A stretch of 23,639 nucleotides of DNA from a virus (IMGVR_UViG_3300036829_000182:1-23639), one strand, 5' to 3'. Shown: positions 13,587 to 20,605, counted from the first letter of the stretch. Translations and numbers: made by a program. Notes: generated by a model from the letters alone, not told the origin.

Positions 13587-13873
13587 CCCTGGCGGCCGGC
13601 ATCGTCGACGTCGACGCCATGCGGGCCGGCATGTCCCCCGAGCAGCTCGACGGCTGGATGGCTTTTGATGCCGTCGAGCCCGGCGCGATCGGGCCGGGCA
13701 TGTTGCAGCACATTCTGTCGCGCATCGGCTCGTTTGTGTGCGCTGCCCAGGGAATTGAAGTCGCCCCCGCGCAGTTTCTTCCGTTTCGCGACGGCGACCA
13801 GGCGGAGGCCGTGCTGCCGATGCAATCGGTCGACGAACAGATCGCGATCATGGAACGCATGGCCGCCAGGTGA
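13547..13873 (+). CDS. Tail assembly chaperone, frameshift extension (T part of GT)
   Basis: This frame continues from the slippery site as LEHDTRGRFARRLALAAGIV and then DVDAMRAGMSPEQLDGWMAF, giving about 108 residues to the stop at 13871-13873. The RRLALAAG...DVDAM...MSPEQLDGWMAF signature is characteristic of the second chaperone segment in siphoviruses. The ATG at 13619 could give a free 84-residue product, but the upstream residues that complete the signature are only translated by frameshifting from 13155. In known systems the GT fusion recruits tail tube subunits to the tape measure complex. Confidence 0.85.
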   Translation, partial: LEHDTRGRFARRLALAAGIVDVDAMRAGMSPEQLDGWMAFDAVEPGAIGPGMLQHILSRIGSFVCAAQGIEVAPAQFLPFRDGDQAEAVLPMQSVDEQIAIMERMAAR

Positions 13874-13881
13874 ACCTTTTA

Positions 13882-13948
13882 TCCTTTGCGTCCTTTGCGC
13901 CTTTGCGTGAGGAAATGTTTTCACGCAAAGGCGCAAAGCACGCAAAGA
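13882..13948. repeat. Inverted repeat, family F (GCGCAAAG words)
   Basis: Left part 13882-13910 (CCTTTGCGTCCTTTGCGCC, TTTGCGTGA) pairs with 13921-13948 (TCACGCAAAGGCGCAAAGC, ACGCAAAGA) around a 10-base loop. It separates the chaperone and tape measure genes and ends 15 bases before the tape measure ATG. Confidence 0.92.
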
Positions 13949-13962
13949 CGAGAAAGAAATAA

Positions 13963-15231
13963 ATGTCCGTTGGCGGCGGCGACCTGGTAACCGTGATGAC
14001 GCTCGATGATTTCGAGTTCGTGACGGGGTTGCGCCGATCGGCCAACGAGACATCGAAATTCGCCGGCCAGGTGAACGGCGCGGGAAGCAGCTTGTCCGGC
14101 GGGTTCGGCCGGGCGATCGGCCAGATGGGTTTCGCCGCGCAGGATTTTTCCAGCGTGATGAGCATGGGGGGCAAGAACGCCCTCGGCCGCGCGTTGATGG
14201 GGACAATGAACAACGTCCAGATGCTGGGGGCGGCGTTCGGGCCCGCCGGCATGGCCATCACGTCCGTCGCCGGTGCGCTGGGCTCGATCTTCATCCCCAA
14301 ACTGTTCGAGGCCGAGGCGGCCAGCGACGCGCTGGCCAAAAAGATCCAGACCACGGCGACCGAGGCCGAGCGGGCGTCCGACAGCTTCGAACGCATGGCC
14401 AGGTTCAGCGCGAAAATCGCGGCGATCAAAACGGCGTCGGGCGCCGAGTCGATGGCCACTGGTTTGTCGACCGACATCAAGGTCACCGAGCACCGGGCCA
14501 AGATGCTGTCGCGGGCGGCCGATCAGAGCGGCAACGCGTTGTTGTCGTCGGGCAATTATTTTCTCCCCTCTTACGCCAAGGATTATTCCGTCGCCGATCA
14601 GTTGCGCAACGTCAAAAACAAAAAGGGGGATTCGGACAAAGACCCCAACCTGATCGAGGCCAAGAAGCTGGCGGACGATCTGGAGAAGGCGGAACGCGAG
14701 GCGGCCAAGCTGCGGGCCGAACGCAGCCAGGTTGGTGACGCGCAAAAACGGCTCACCGAAGAAGAGGCCATCACGAAAGAGATGGAAGATCAGCGCGACC
14801 TGGCCAAAGACATGATGGCCGAGAACCGCAAGGAAGAGCGCGAGCTGAAGCAGGCGCGCGAGAAGAAGGAACGGGACGCCGAGCGGTTCGCCGAGCATGT
14901 GCGGCGCGACAATATGACGCCGTTCGAAAAAGCGCAAGAGCAGTTGGCGCAGATCAACGACGCCAGCGGCCTGGATGACGACGCCAAGGCCAAAGCCAAG
15001 GCCCGGATCATCGACGATTTCGCCAAGCAGAAAGGGACCAAAGATCCCGAGAACAACGTGGCGCTCAAAGGCTCGGCCGAGGCGGCGAGCGCGATTCGCG
15101 ACGCGATCACGTCGCAGGCGAAAAGCGAAGACAGCGAGCAGGTCAAGCTGCTCAAGCGGATCGCCGACGCGGCGGAGGCGAAGAAGCCCGACGCGCCCGT
15201 GAAGATCGAGGTCGTCGGTATCGAAGACTGA
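13963..15231 (+). CDS. Tail length tape measure protein (short)
   Basis: A 422-residue protein that sets tail length. The N-terminal part (LDDFEFVTGLRRSANETSKF AGQVNGAG) is the usual tape measure start. A Gly/Ala/Met-rich hydrophobic stretch follows at about 78-115 (LMGTMNNVQMLGAAFGPAGM, AITSVAGALGSIF). Long charged helices with coiled-coil character run from about 215 to 330 (AKKLADDLEKAEREAAKLRA; RKEERELKQAREKKERDAER). It is small for a siphovirus. With the rule of about 0.15 nm per residue the tail would be roughly 60 nm. Position after the chaperone frames strongly supports the call. Confidence 0.85.
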   Translation: MSVGGGDLVTVMTLDDFEFVTGLRRSANETSKFAGQVNGAGSSLSGGFGRAIGQMGFAAQDFSSVMSMGGKNALGRALMGTMNNVQMLGAAFGPAGMAITSVAGALGSIFIPKLFEAEAASDALAKKIQTTATEAERASDSFERMARFSAKIAAIKTASGAESMATGLSTDIKVTEHRAKMLSRAADQSGNALLSSGNYFLPSYAKDYSVADQLRNVKNKKGDSDKDPNLIEAKKLADDLEKAEREAAKLRAERSQVGDAQKRLTEEEAITKEMEDQRDLAKDMMAENRKEERELKQAREKKERDAERFAEHVRRDNMTPFEKAQEQLAQINDASGLDDDAKAKAKARIIDDFAKQKGTKDPENNVALKGSAEAASAIRDAITSQAKSEDSEQVKLLKRIADAAEAKKPDAPVKIEVVGIED

Positions 15232-15244
15232 CAAAAAAGAAAAC

Positions 15245-15297
15245 TCCCACGGATGCTGTCGTCTTTTATCCGTGGGATTGCCTAGCCATCCGTGGGA
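15245..15297. repeat. Inverted repeat, family B, shortened copy
   Basis: TCCCACGGATG (15245-15255) pairs with CATCCGTGGGA (15287-15297). The right part, 15265-15296, is identical over 32 bases to 6431-6462. The left arm lacks the GGCTAGGCAA segment, so it looks like a deleted derivative of the same element. Confidence 0.88.
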
Positions 15298-15307
15298 ATT
15301 CTCCGTC

Positions 15308-16252
15308 ATGTCCGTTGTCAGTGTGCGCGAAATTCCCGATGGAAGGGGCGGCGACAGCGAGGGCATTACCAAGACTCGCAGCGACCGCATCTTTCGCGTC
15401 GTGTGCAACAGCACGAGCGACAACCAATTCACGATCCTGCAGGCGGGTCTCTTGCCCGCGCAGTACAGCTTCTATCCGGGGAACATCTTCCTCACCTGCC
15501 GCACGATGGACATCCGCCAGGAGAAGGGCGGGTTCATCTGGATCGCCAAGGCGGGTTACTCGAGCGAGCCGATCCCGCAGGAGAAAATCGACCGGGAGCA
15601 ATACCCGAACCCGGCCGATCGGCCGTGCCGCGTCAGCGCGCGGGCCGATCAGTATCGCAAGATCGTCACGTATGCGGCCCTGGTCGCGCCCGAAGACGGC
15701 GTGATCAGCGTCGACGGATCGGACGACCTGGCGGACACGGGCGTGGCCGGGGACCTGGGGGCCCTGCTCAACTCGGCCGGCGACGAATTCGACGACGTGA
15801 CGGAAGCCGACGACTCCCGCCAGGTCATCATCCTGCGGAAGAATTTTTCCGAGCCGCCGACCGATCTCTTCATGCTGGAGAATCGGGTCAATGATGACGT
15901 CGTGACGATCTGGCGGAACGACTTTCCGACGCGCACGCTCAAGTGCAAAGGGACGACGATTGGCGAGATGCAAACCGAAAACGGGTACGACTATTACCCG
16001 TGGGAATGCGAGTTGACGTACAACCAGGACGGCTGGGATTTCGAAATCCTCGACAAGGGCCTGTACTACCTCGACAGCGGGACGCACACGCGGATTAAAG
16101 ACAGCAAGGGCGTCGACGTCTCAGTCTCCCAACTGCTCGACGGCTCGGGGGGCATTCTCGCCAGCCCGACCAGTGCGACGGCCGTGTATCGGGTGTATCG
16201 CTATTACAAGGACGGCGACTTTTCGCAGTTGCCGCTGGAACCGCAGCAATAA
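15308..16252 (+). CDS. Tail protein downstream of tape measure (function not recognised)
   Basis: A 314-residue, beta-rich acidic protein: MSVVSVREIPDGRGGDSEGI, then FRVVCNSTSDNQFTILQAGL and YSFYPGNIFLTCRTMDIRQE. A central part has DGVISVDGSDDLADTGVAGD, and the C-terminal part holds YYPWECELTYNQDGWDFEIL DKGLYYL. The genome position right after the tape measure gene is that of distal tail or baseplate hub proteins, but I see no motif that decides between them. The start at 15308 follows the family B repeat; the longer frame from 15272 would encode repeat DNA. Confidence 0.75.
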   Translation: MSVVSVREIPDGRGGDSEGITKTRSDRIFRVVCNSTSDNQFTILQAGLLPAQYSFYPGNIFLTCRTMDIRQEKGGFIWIAKAGYSSEPIPQEKIDREQYPNPADRPCRVSARADQYRKIVTYAALVAPEDGVISVDGSDDLADTGVAGDLGALLNSAGDEFDDVTEADDSRQVIILRKNFSEPPTDLFMLENRVNDDVVTIWRNDFPTRTLKCKGTTIGEMQTENGYDYYPWECELTYNQDGWDFEILDKGLYYLDSGTHTRIKDSKGVDVSVSQLLDGSGGILASPTSATAVYRVYRYYKDGDFSQLPLEPQQ

Positions 16253-16268
16253 GTGTTTGGTACTGACA

Positions 16269-16643
16269 ATGGCCAACGAAATTACGCTCACGATCAACAA
16301 CGCCCTGAAGAACGGCGCGCTGGCCGACAGCTACAATCCGGGGCGGATCCAGATCACTCAGGCGGTGCAACTGCTGTTCGCCGACGTCGTGTCGCTCGTC
16401 GCCGCGACGGATACGGTCATCACGTTCGGCCACATTGTGACGGCCGGCCTGGTGCACCTGATCAATCTCGATCCCACGAATTACGTGGAATGGGGCCCCG
16501 AGTCGGCCGGTGCCCTGGTGCCGGTCGGCAAGCTCATGCCGGCCGACGCGCCGGCCATCTTTCGCTTTGATCCGGGGGCCACGCTGCGGATGAAGGCGCA
16601 CACCGGCGCCTGCGACGTGCTGGTCATGTGCTGGAACAATTGA
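16269..16643 (+). CDS. Small virion protein, minor tail type
   Basis: A 124-residue beta protein: MANEITLTINNALKNGALAD, QITQAVQLLFADVVSLVAAT, LVHLINLDPTNYVEWGPESA, GKLMPADAPAIFRFDPGATL RMKA. The pattern NLDPTNYVEWG...GKLMPAD...FRFDPGATL RMKA is frequent in small phage tail-tip or minor structural proteins of beta-sandwich type. A fragment of the family D repeat (GTGTTTGGTACT at 16253-16264) precedes its start, and no ribosome binding site is seen. Specific role unknown. Confidence 0.75.
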   Translation: MANEITLTINNALKNGALADSYNPGRIQITQAVQLLFADVVSLVAATDTVITFGHIVTAGLVHLINLDPTNYVEWGPESAGALVPVGKLMPADAPAIFRFDPGATLRMKAHTGACDVLVMCWNN

Positions 16644-16644
16644 A

Positions 16645-16710
16645 TTGGTGTTTGGTGTTTCGTGTTTAGTGTTTGGTACTAAACACCAAACACCAAACAC
16701 CAAACACCAT
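16645..16710. repeat. Inverted repeat, family D (AAACACC words)
   Basis: Left arm 16645-16677 (TTGGTGTTTGGTGTTTCGTG ... TTTGGT) pairs with right arm 16681-16709 of tandem AAACACC heptamers, leaving a 3-base loop. The right arm ends six bases before the next ATG. Close to the family D element at 9807-9879. Confidence 0.92.
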
Positions 16711-16715
16711 TGCCA

Positions 16716-17039
16716 ATGAAAACCTTCACCGACAAAGCCGTCGCGCGCATCCAGCGCGCCGTGCAAAAAAGCGAAAGCGATCGCCCGCAGGCCCCGCAGA
16801 GCTGGGGCCAGCGAATTTTGCAGGCGCTCCCCATCCGCCTGGGTAAGACGACGACGTCGCACACCAAGGGCTCGACGCACGACGTCAACGTGTATTGGGG
16901 GACGACGAAGGGCTCGGAGACCTGGGACAGCGTCGAAACCATTTCGGTGTATAACCGGTTTGCCAATGTGGCCAGCGGCAAATGGGTGTTTTGCATTTGG
17001 CTCTTGGGCGGCTGGGAAGTGTTCGTGGCCGAATGCTAA
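16716..17039 (+). CDS. Hypothetical protein, first gene of an overlapping five-gene chain
   Basis: A 107-residue protein. Residues 1-45 are basic and helical (FTDKAVARIQRAVQKSESDR), and the rest is beta-rich and aromatic (VNVYWGTTKGSETWDSVETI, KWVFCIWLLGGWEVFVAEC). I do not recognise it. It opens a run of five genes that all overlap their neighbour by a few bases, so they are probably translated as one unit. The ATG at 16716 is used rather than the TTG at 16710, which lies in the repeat arm. Confidence 0.65.
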   Translation: MKTFTDKAVARIQRAVQKSESDRPQAPQSWGQRILQALPIRLGKTTTSHTKGSTHDVNVYWGTTKGSETWDSVETISVYNRFANVASGKWVFCIWLLGGWEVFVAEC

Positions 17040-17629
17040 CGTCATTCCTGCGCGTGTTGCGTCCGGATTGGCGATCGCCACGCCAATGGAAGCGTCCCTG
17101 GCGCGAGCACGGCCGCGGGCTGTGGGCCGCCTTCGGCTGTGCGAACTGCGGCTGCTCGGCCCCTTCATCCGGACCGTCGCGGGTGTTCGCGTGCACCTGC
17201 AGCATGCCGCAGACAGTGCACGTCACGTTCGGCACCGACGTCAATTGCACACAGATTGCCGGCAATACCTACGCGCTGAACTTCGTGCCGGCGAACGGCA
17301 CGCCCCCCGGAAATAGCGGCGATTTCGGAAGCTGCCGCCGCGAAAAACCGAGCGGCATCGCTTTCGACGCCTGGTGGGGGACGTTCACTTGCGGCGGTGC
17401 GGAATCGTTTTGCATCTTTTTATTTTGCAATGGGACCCACTGGACGCTCACGCTCGTTGGCGGGATTGCAACATCCATATCGGGTTCGTGCGCCGACAGC
17501 CAATTCACCTGCTCGCCCCTGAATATTCCGTTCAATGGAGTGACCGGCGCTCAGCCCAACGTCCAAGGCGTAGGGTGCGCCTCGTGCAACGTCGCCGCAT
17601 CGGCCATCAATGCGACGGTGACCGCATGA
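17033..17629 (+). CDS. Cysteine-rich beta protein, probable virion surface component
   Basis: A 198-residue protein with 14 cysteines, starting MLTSFLRVLRPDWRSPRQWK with a short basic leader. CANCGCS and FACTCSMPQTVHVTFGTDVN begin a probable beta sandwich that continues with YALNFVPANGTPPG, AWWGTFTCGGAESFCIFLFC NGTHWTLTL and ends GVGCASCNVAAS. Paired cysteines suggest disulfides or metal sites. Similar C..P..v.v...C..l.G.Y.L patterns occur, as far as I recall, in planctomycete phage proteins. It overlaps the previous gene by 7 bases and the next by 4 (ATGA). A surface or tail-tip role is inference from position. Confidence 0.7.
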   Translation: MLTSFLRVLRPDWRSPRQWKRPWREHGRGLWAAFGCANCGCSAPSSGPSRVFACTCSMPQTVHVTFGTDVNCTQIAGNTYALNFVPANGTPPGNSGDFGSCRREKPSGIAFDAWWGTFTCGGAESFCIFLFCNGTHWTLTLVGGIATSISGSCADSQFTCSPLNIPFNGVTGAQPNVQGVGCASCNVAASAINATVTA

Positions 17630-17997
17630 GCTGCTGCGACAGGCTGATCGAAGCGGCCGGCACGACGACGCCGTGCGAATGCCCGGTCGCCGGTTACTGT
17701 GCGCGGCACAAATGCGACAAGGGCTCGCACTTTCACCGCTTGTGCAAGACGAGCATTCAATATTTCGCGCAGTACGAAAACTTCGCCACGGGGCTTTCTG
17801 ATTTTCCCGGACCGGGACAAGTCGTCATCCCGGCCGGCCCCCGCCGCTTCTCTCTGGGACTCGGCGACGTCGTCGCCTGGTGCGTTCGTTTCGTGACGTT
17901 CGGCCAGGTCGCTTTGTGCCCAGGGTGTCAGGGGCGCAAGGCGCGGCTCAATCGCGTTCGACTGTGGCCAATCCCGTGGCCGTGGAGCAACCGATGA
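17626..17997 (+). CDS. Cysteine-rich small protein with CECP..GYC.RH and GLGD...CPGCxxRKxxLN
   Basis: A 123-residue protein with two possible metal-binding clusters. The first is residues 17-40 (CECPVAGYCARHKCDKGSHF HRLC, several Cys and His). The second is CPGCQGRKARLNR at 98-110, preceded by GLGDVVAW at 78-85. GLGD followed later by a CxxC and RKxxLN is a pattern I know from small phage proteins of unknown role encoded near tail genes. The C-terminus is Trp/Pro-rich. It overlaps its neighbours by ATGA on both sides. Confidence 0.7.
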   Translation: MSCCDRLIEAAGTTTPCECPVAGYCARHKCDKGSHFHRLCKTSIQYFAQYENFATGLSDFPGPGQVVIPAGPRRFSLGLGDVVAWCVRFVTFGQVALCPGCQGRKARLNRVRLWPIPWPWSNR

Positions 17998-18593
17998 ATC
18001 TGGAAGATCTGTATCATCGCGCCTGGCAGGCTCCGGGGAACATCAACGAGCACCTGCCGGTGTTGCGGATGCTGGCTGCCGAGTCGCAATCAATTGTCGA
18101 GATTGGAACGGATGCTGCAAACTCGACGGTCGCTTTTCTCGCGGCCGAGCCCGCGCGGCTGACAACCATCGACATCAGGCCGTCGCCCGCGGCCGAAGCG
18201 CTCAGGCCGTTCATCCGCGATATTGGGACGCCCGCCAAGGCGCGGCTGTACACTGATTTTCGCATTCTGCAAGCCGATTCCCTGGCGATTGAAATCGAAG
18301 CGTGCGACCTGCTATTCATTGACTCGAAACACACGTGTGAGCAGCTATCCCAAGAGTTGCGTCTGCACGCCAACAAAGCGCGGCGGTGGATCGTCTTGCA
18401 CGATACCGTCACATTCGGGATGACGGGCGAGGACGGCGGGCGCGGCCTGGCGCCGGCGTTGAATGAATTCCTTACGCTGGAATTCGGCCGCTGGCGAGTG
18501 GTGGCCGAATGGAGAAACAACAACGGTCTGACTGTGCTGAAGAGGTATAAGACGGCCCTCGATTTCCCGCCCTATACAGAGGCCGCGCAGTGA
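17994..18593 (+). CDS. Class I SAM-dependent methyltransferase
   Basis: A 199-residue enzyme with a Rossmann fold. Motif I is SIVEIGTDAANST (33-45), the acidic end of strand two is TTID (57-60), and strand four is CDLLFIDSKHTCEQLSQEL (104-122). The post-strand LHDTVTFG (135-142) resembles the Methyltransf_24 / cephalosporin-hydroxylase-like group, which often methylate sugars or small molecules. Lying directly upstream of a possible glycosyltransferase, it may modify a surface glycan or virion component, but this is inference. It starts inside the previous stop (ATGA) and ends in GTGA. Confidence 0.85.
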   Translation: MNLEDLYHRAWQAPGNINEHLPVLRMLAAESQSIVEIGTDAANSTVAFLAAEPARLTTIDIRPSPAAEALRPFIRDIGTPAKARLYTDFRILQADSLAIEIEACDLLFIDSKHTCEQLSQELRLHANKARRWIVLHDTVTFGMTGEDGGRGLAPALNEFLTLEFGRWRVVAEWRNNNGLTVLKRYKTALDFPPYTEAAQ

Positions 18594-19318
18594 TCCGTAA
18601 CTTGGTCGTGCATTGCTATCCGCGCAAGTCGGGAAAGTGGCGGCGCACGCTGGCGCATCTGACGGCCGGCGATCGCTGGGCACAATTCACCGGTCGGAAG
18701 ATTGTCAGCGTGGCGCACGACGAATGCTGTGATGATCCGGACGACGTATGCAACGTGTGGCCGGCTGAATGCGAATTCATCGTCAGGCCAAACGACCGGC
18801 CGTTGCAGGAGGTGGCGAATTTCCTCCCGATGCTGGAGCGGGTCGCGTCGATCGACCGGGATGAATTCACGACCTACGTGCATTGCAAGGGGGCCACGCA
18901 ACCGGACGGGCACGCCTCGCACTTGTGGTGCGACGGTATGGCCGCGGCGAATCTGGATTATCCGCGGCTGCTGGAATGCTGCTTTGCAAACGGCGCGAAC
19001 ATCGCCGGCGCCTTCCGCTCGCACGGGCTGTGGAATTTTCCCGGCTACCACAATTGGCATTACGCTGGGACCTGGTTCACGTTTCGGCACTCGCGAATTT
19101 TCGGCCAGCTCGACTGGCGGAACATCCATCAGAATTTTATGGGGGTGGAGGCCTGGCCGGGGATTGTGCCCGCGGCCGAGTCGGCCTGCCTGTTTTTCGA
19201 CAATGCGGACACGGCCCATCTTTACAGCAATGAGTTTTGGCGAGACATCATCACGCCCTCGTTGGCGTGGTGGCATCGATCGTTGCAGCAGTGCGGGCTG
19301 ACGCCGGCCGGGCGCTAG
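18590..19318 (+). CDS. Putative glycosyltransferase
   Basis: A 242-residue protein starting at GTG (18590), overlapping the methyltransferase stop. YVHCKGATQPDG (96-107) resembles the HxKG segment of a group of bacterial glycosyltransferase-like proteins. YHNWHYAGTWFTFRHSRIF (153-171) and FMGVEAWPGIVPAAES (183-198) also fit that group, where a WxGxEAWPG segment is common. No DxD motif is obvious, so activity is uncertain. Together with the methyltransferase it suggests glycan synthesis or modification for virion or host surface. It ends the overlapping five-gene chain. Confidence 0.55.
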   Translation: MIRNLVVHCYPRKSGKWRRTLAHLTAGDRWAQFTGRKIVSVAHDECCDDPDDVCNVWPAECEFIVRPNDRPLQEVANFLPMLERVASIDRDEFTTYVHCKGATQPDGHASHLWCDGMAAANLDYPRLLECCFANGANIAGAFRSHGLWNFPGYHNWHYAGTWFTFRHSRIFGQLDWRNIHQNFMGVEAWPGIVPAAESACLFFDNADTAHLYSNEFWRDIITPSLAWWHRSLQQCGLTPAGR

Positions 19319-19714
19319 GCCACGCCCGCAGGATGGGACGGATAGGACTCATACGACGGATGCGTGCCGTCGTTCGCGCGGCGGCCGCCGCGAACCGGTA
19401 ATGACACGCAGTCAGCGCGCTTAGCCCGGCCCTCCCCGCCAGCTCGGTCCACCTGGTCGCGGCGATCGCCGGCACGACCGGCCCCTCGTCGGGCTTGCCT
19501 CTTCACGTTTTCCCGTTTTTCGCCCCTTCCCGATCGGGAACTGCAGTTTTTTCCCTCCGGACCGGCTTGCCGAGCTGGTAACGCTCGTTTTGACCCTCCG
19601 CGGGTCAAAATCGACGCACCAGGATGCCCCAGGAACGACGCACGGGCGTTGGTCCGACCCACGGGTCATCCCTTCCGACAGCTTTTCCTGCGCCCACGTG
19701 GGCGAGGCCCCGCC
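19319..19714. other. 396-base gap upstream of the integrase, rich in palindromes
   Basis: I see no convincing gene. It holds a half family G element (19335-19353), a family E arm fragment (GGCTTGCCTCTTCACG at 19492-19507), the perfect 14-base palindrome TTCCCGATCGGGAA (19527-19540), the hairpin TTTTGACCC-TCCGC-GGGTCAAAA (19588-19610), and the perfect palindrome CGCCCACGTGGGCG (19691-19704), which ends 10 bases before the integrase ATG. These could be integrase or regulator binding sites, or part of an attachment region. Confidence 0.55.
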
Positions 19715-20557
19715 ATGCTCGTCGCCGATCTCGTGACTGCTTTCCTGGGCTGGACTGCGCGCCATCGGGCGCCGGCCACGGCCCGATTCTATGCCAGCCG
19801 GTTAAAGGAATTCGTCCGGGCCTTCGGCAGCCGGGCCTGGTCGACGCTCAAGCCCCTCGACGTCGATGTGTATCTCGAGGCGGCTGGCCAGGGGCAGAGC
19901 GATTCGACCAGGCGGCACAACGCCGTCGCCCTGAAATCGCTGCAGACTTTCAGTCTCGCGCAAAAGCTGGCCGACGTGCCGATCTTCGGCAAGCTGGAAA
20001 AACCGCCGATGGGTCAACGCCAGCGGATCCCGACCGATGATGAGATCGATCGACTTCTCGAGCATGCGCCGCTTTCGTTTCGGCTGATCTATTCGGCACT
20101 CTCCCAAACTGGGGCCAGGCCTGGCGAACTGTGCGGCCTGCGCATCGAGCAGATCAATTTCGCGCACGGCCCGCACGGCCTGATCACGTTCCTCAAACAC
20201 AAGACGGCGCGCAAAACCGGCAAGCCGAGATATATACCAATAGGAAAGAAGTTCGCGGCCCTCCTCGCGGTGGCGATCGCCGGCAGGACGTCGGGCCCGG
20301 CATTCCGGACCGAACGGGGCAAAGCGTGGACAGTCGGCCACTTGAGCTCAATGCACCGGGCCCTGCGCGACCAGGCCGGCCTGCCGCAGGACCTGGTGCT
20401 ATATCTGACACGGCATGGGTTCGCCACGCGCCAGCTCGAGGCGGGGGCCGATCTCAAGACGGTGGCCGACATGCTGGGCCACAGCAGCGTCAAAACGACC
20501 GAGCGGTACACGCACCGCGATATCAGCACGCTGGCCGATGATCAGGATCGCATTTAG
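19715..20557 (+). CDS. Tyrosine recombinase / phage integrase
   Basis: Catalyses site-specific recombination. The 280-residue protein has an N-terminal core-binding domain (1-95: FLGWTARHRAPATARFYASR) and a catalytic domain with Arg135 (QTGARPGELCGL), Lys163 (KHKTARKTG), Arg233-His234 (YLTRHGFAT), His256 (LGHSSVKTTERY) and the nucleophile Tyr265. The first position of the HxxR box is Tyr230 rather than His, a known variation. Length is like Xer-type recombinases. The ATG at 19715 was chosen because the upstream frame to 19364 looks non-coding. It lies inside the structural region, unusual for phages, and a 24-base repeat follows its stop. Confidence 0.9.
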   Translation: MLVADLVTAFLGWTARHRAPATARFYASRLKEFVRAFGSRAWSTLKPLDVDVYLEAAGQGQSDSTRRHNAVALKSLQTFSLAQKLADVPIFGKLEKPPMGQRQRIPTDDEIDRLLEHAPLSFRLIYSALSQTGARPGELCGLRIEQINFAHGPHGLITFLKHKTARKTGKPRYIPIGKKFAALLAVAIAGRTSGPAFRTERGKAWTVGHLSSMHRALRDQAGLPQDLVLYLTRHGFATRQLEAGADLKTVADMLGHSSVKTTERYTHRDISTLADDQDRI

Positions 20558-20579
20558 AGAGCGCGATTCGCGCCCGCCG

Positions 20580-20603
20580 GTGACGTCACGTCTAATCGGA
20601 TTG
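20580..20603 (+). repeat. 24-base dispersed direct repeat, copy 2
   Basis: Same sequence as 6782-6805 except one base (A for G at position 16). It starts 23 bases after the integrase stop and ends two bases before the ATG of the next gene. It could be an attachment core or a shared regulatory element. Confidence 0.8.
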
Positions 20604-20605
20604 CC

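Noticed and set aside
13921-15432. A 503-residue open frame on the minus strand across the tape measure gene
   Set aside because: Codon-bias shadow. The plus frame has the tape measure pattern and expected neighbours.
19364-19714. A 117-residue N-terminal extension of the integrase
   Set aside because: It is rich in Arg and Pro without domain pattern, and the standard recombinase N-terminal domain begins just after the ATG at 19715.
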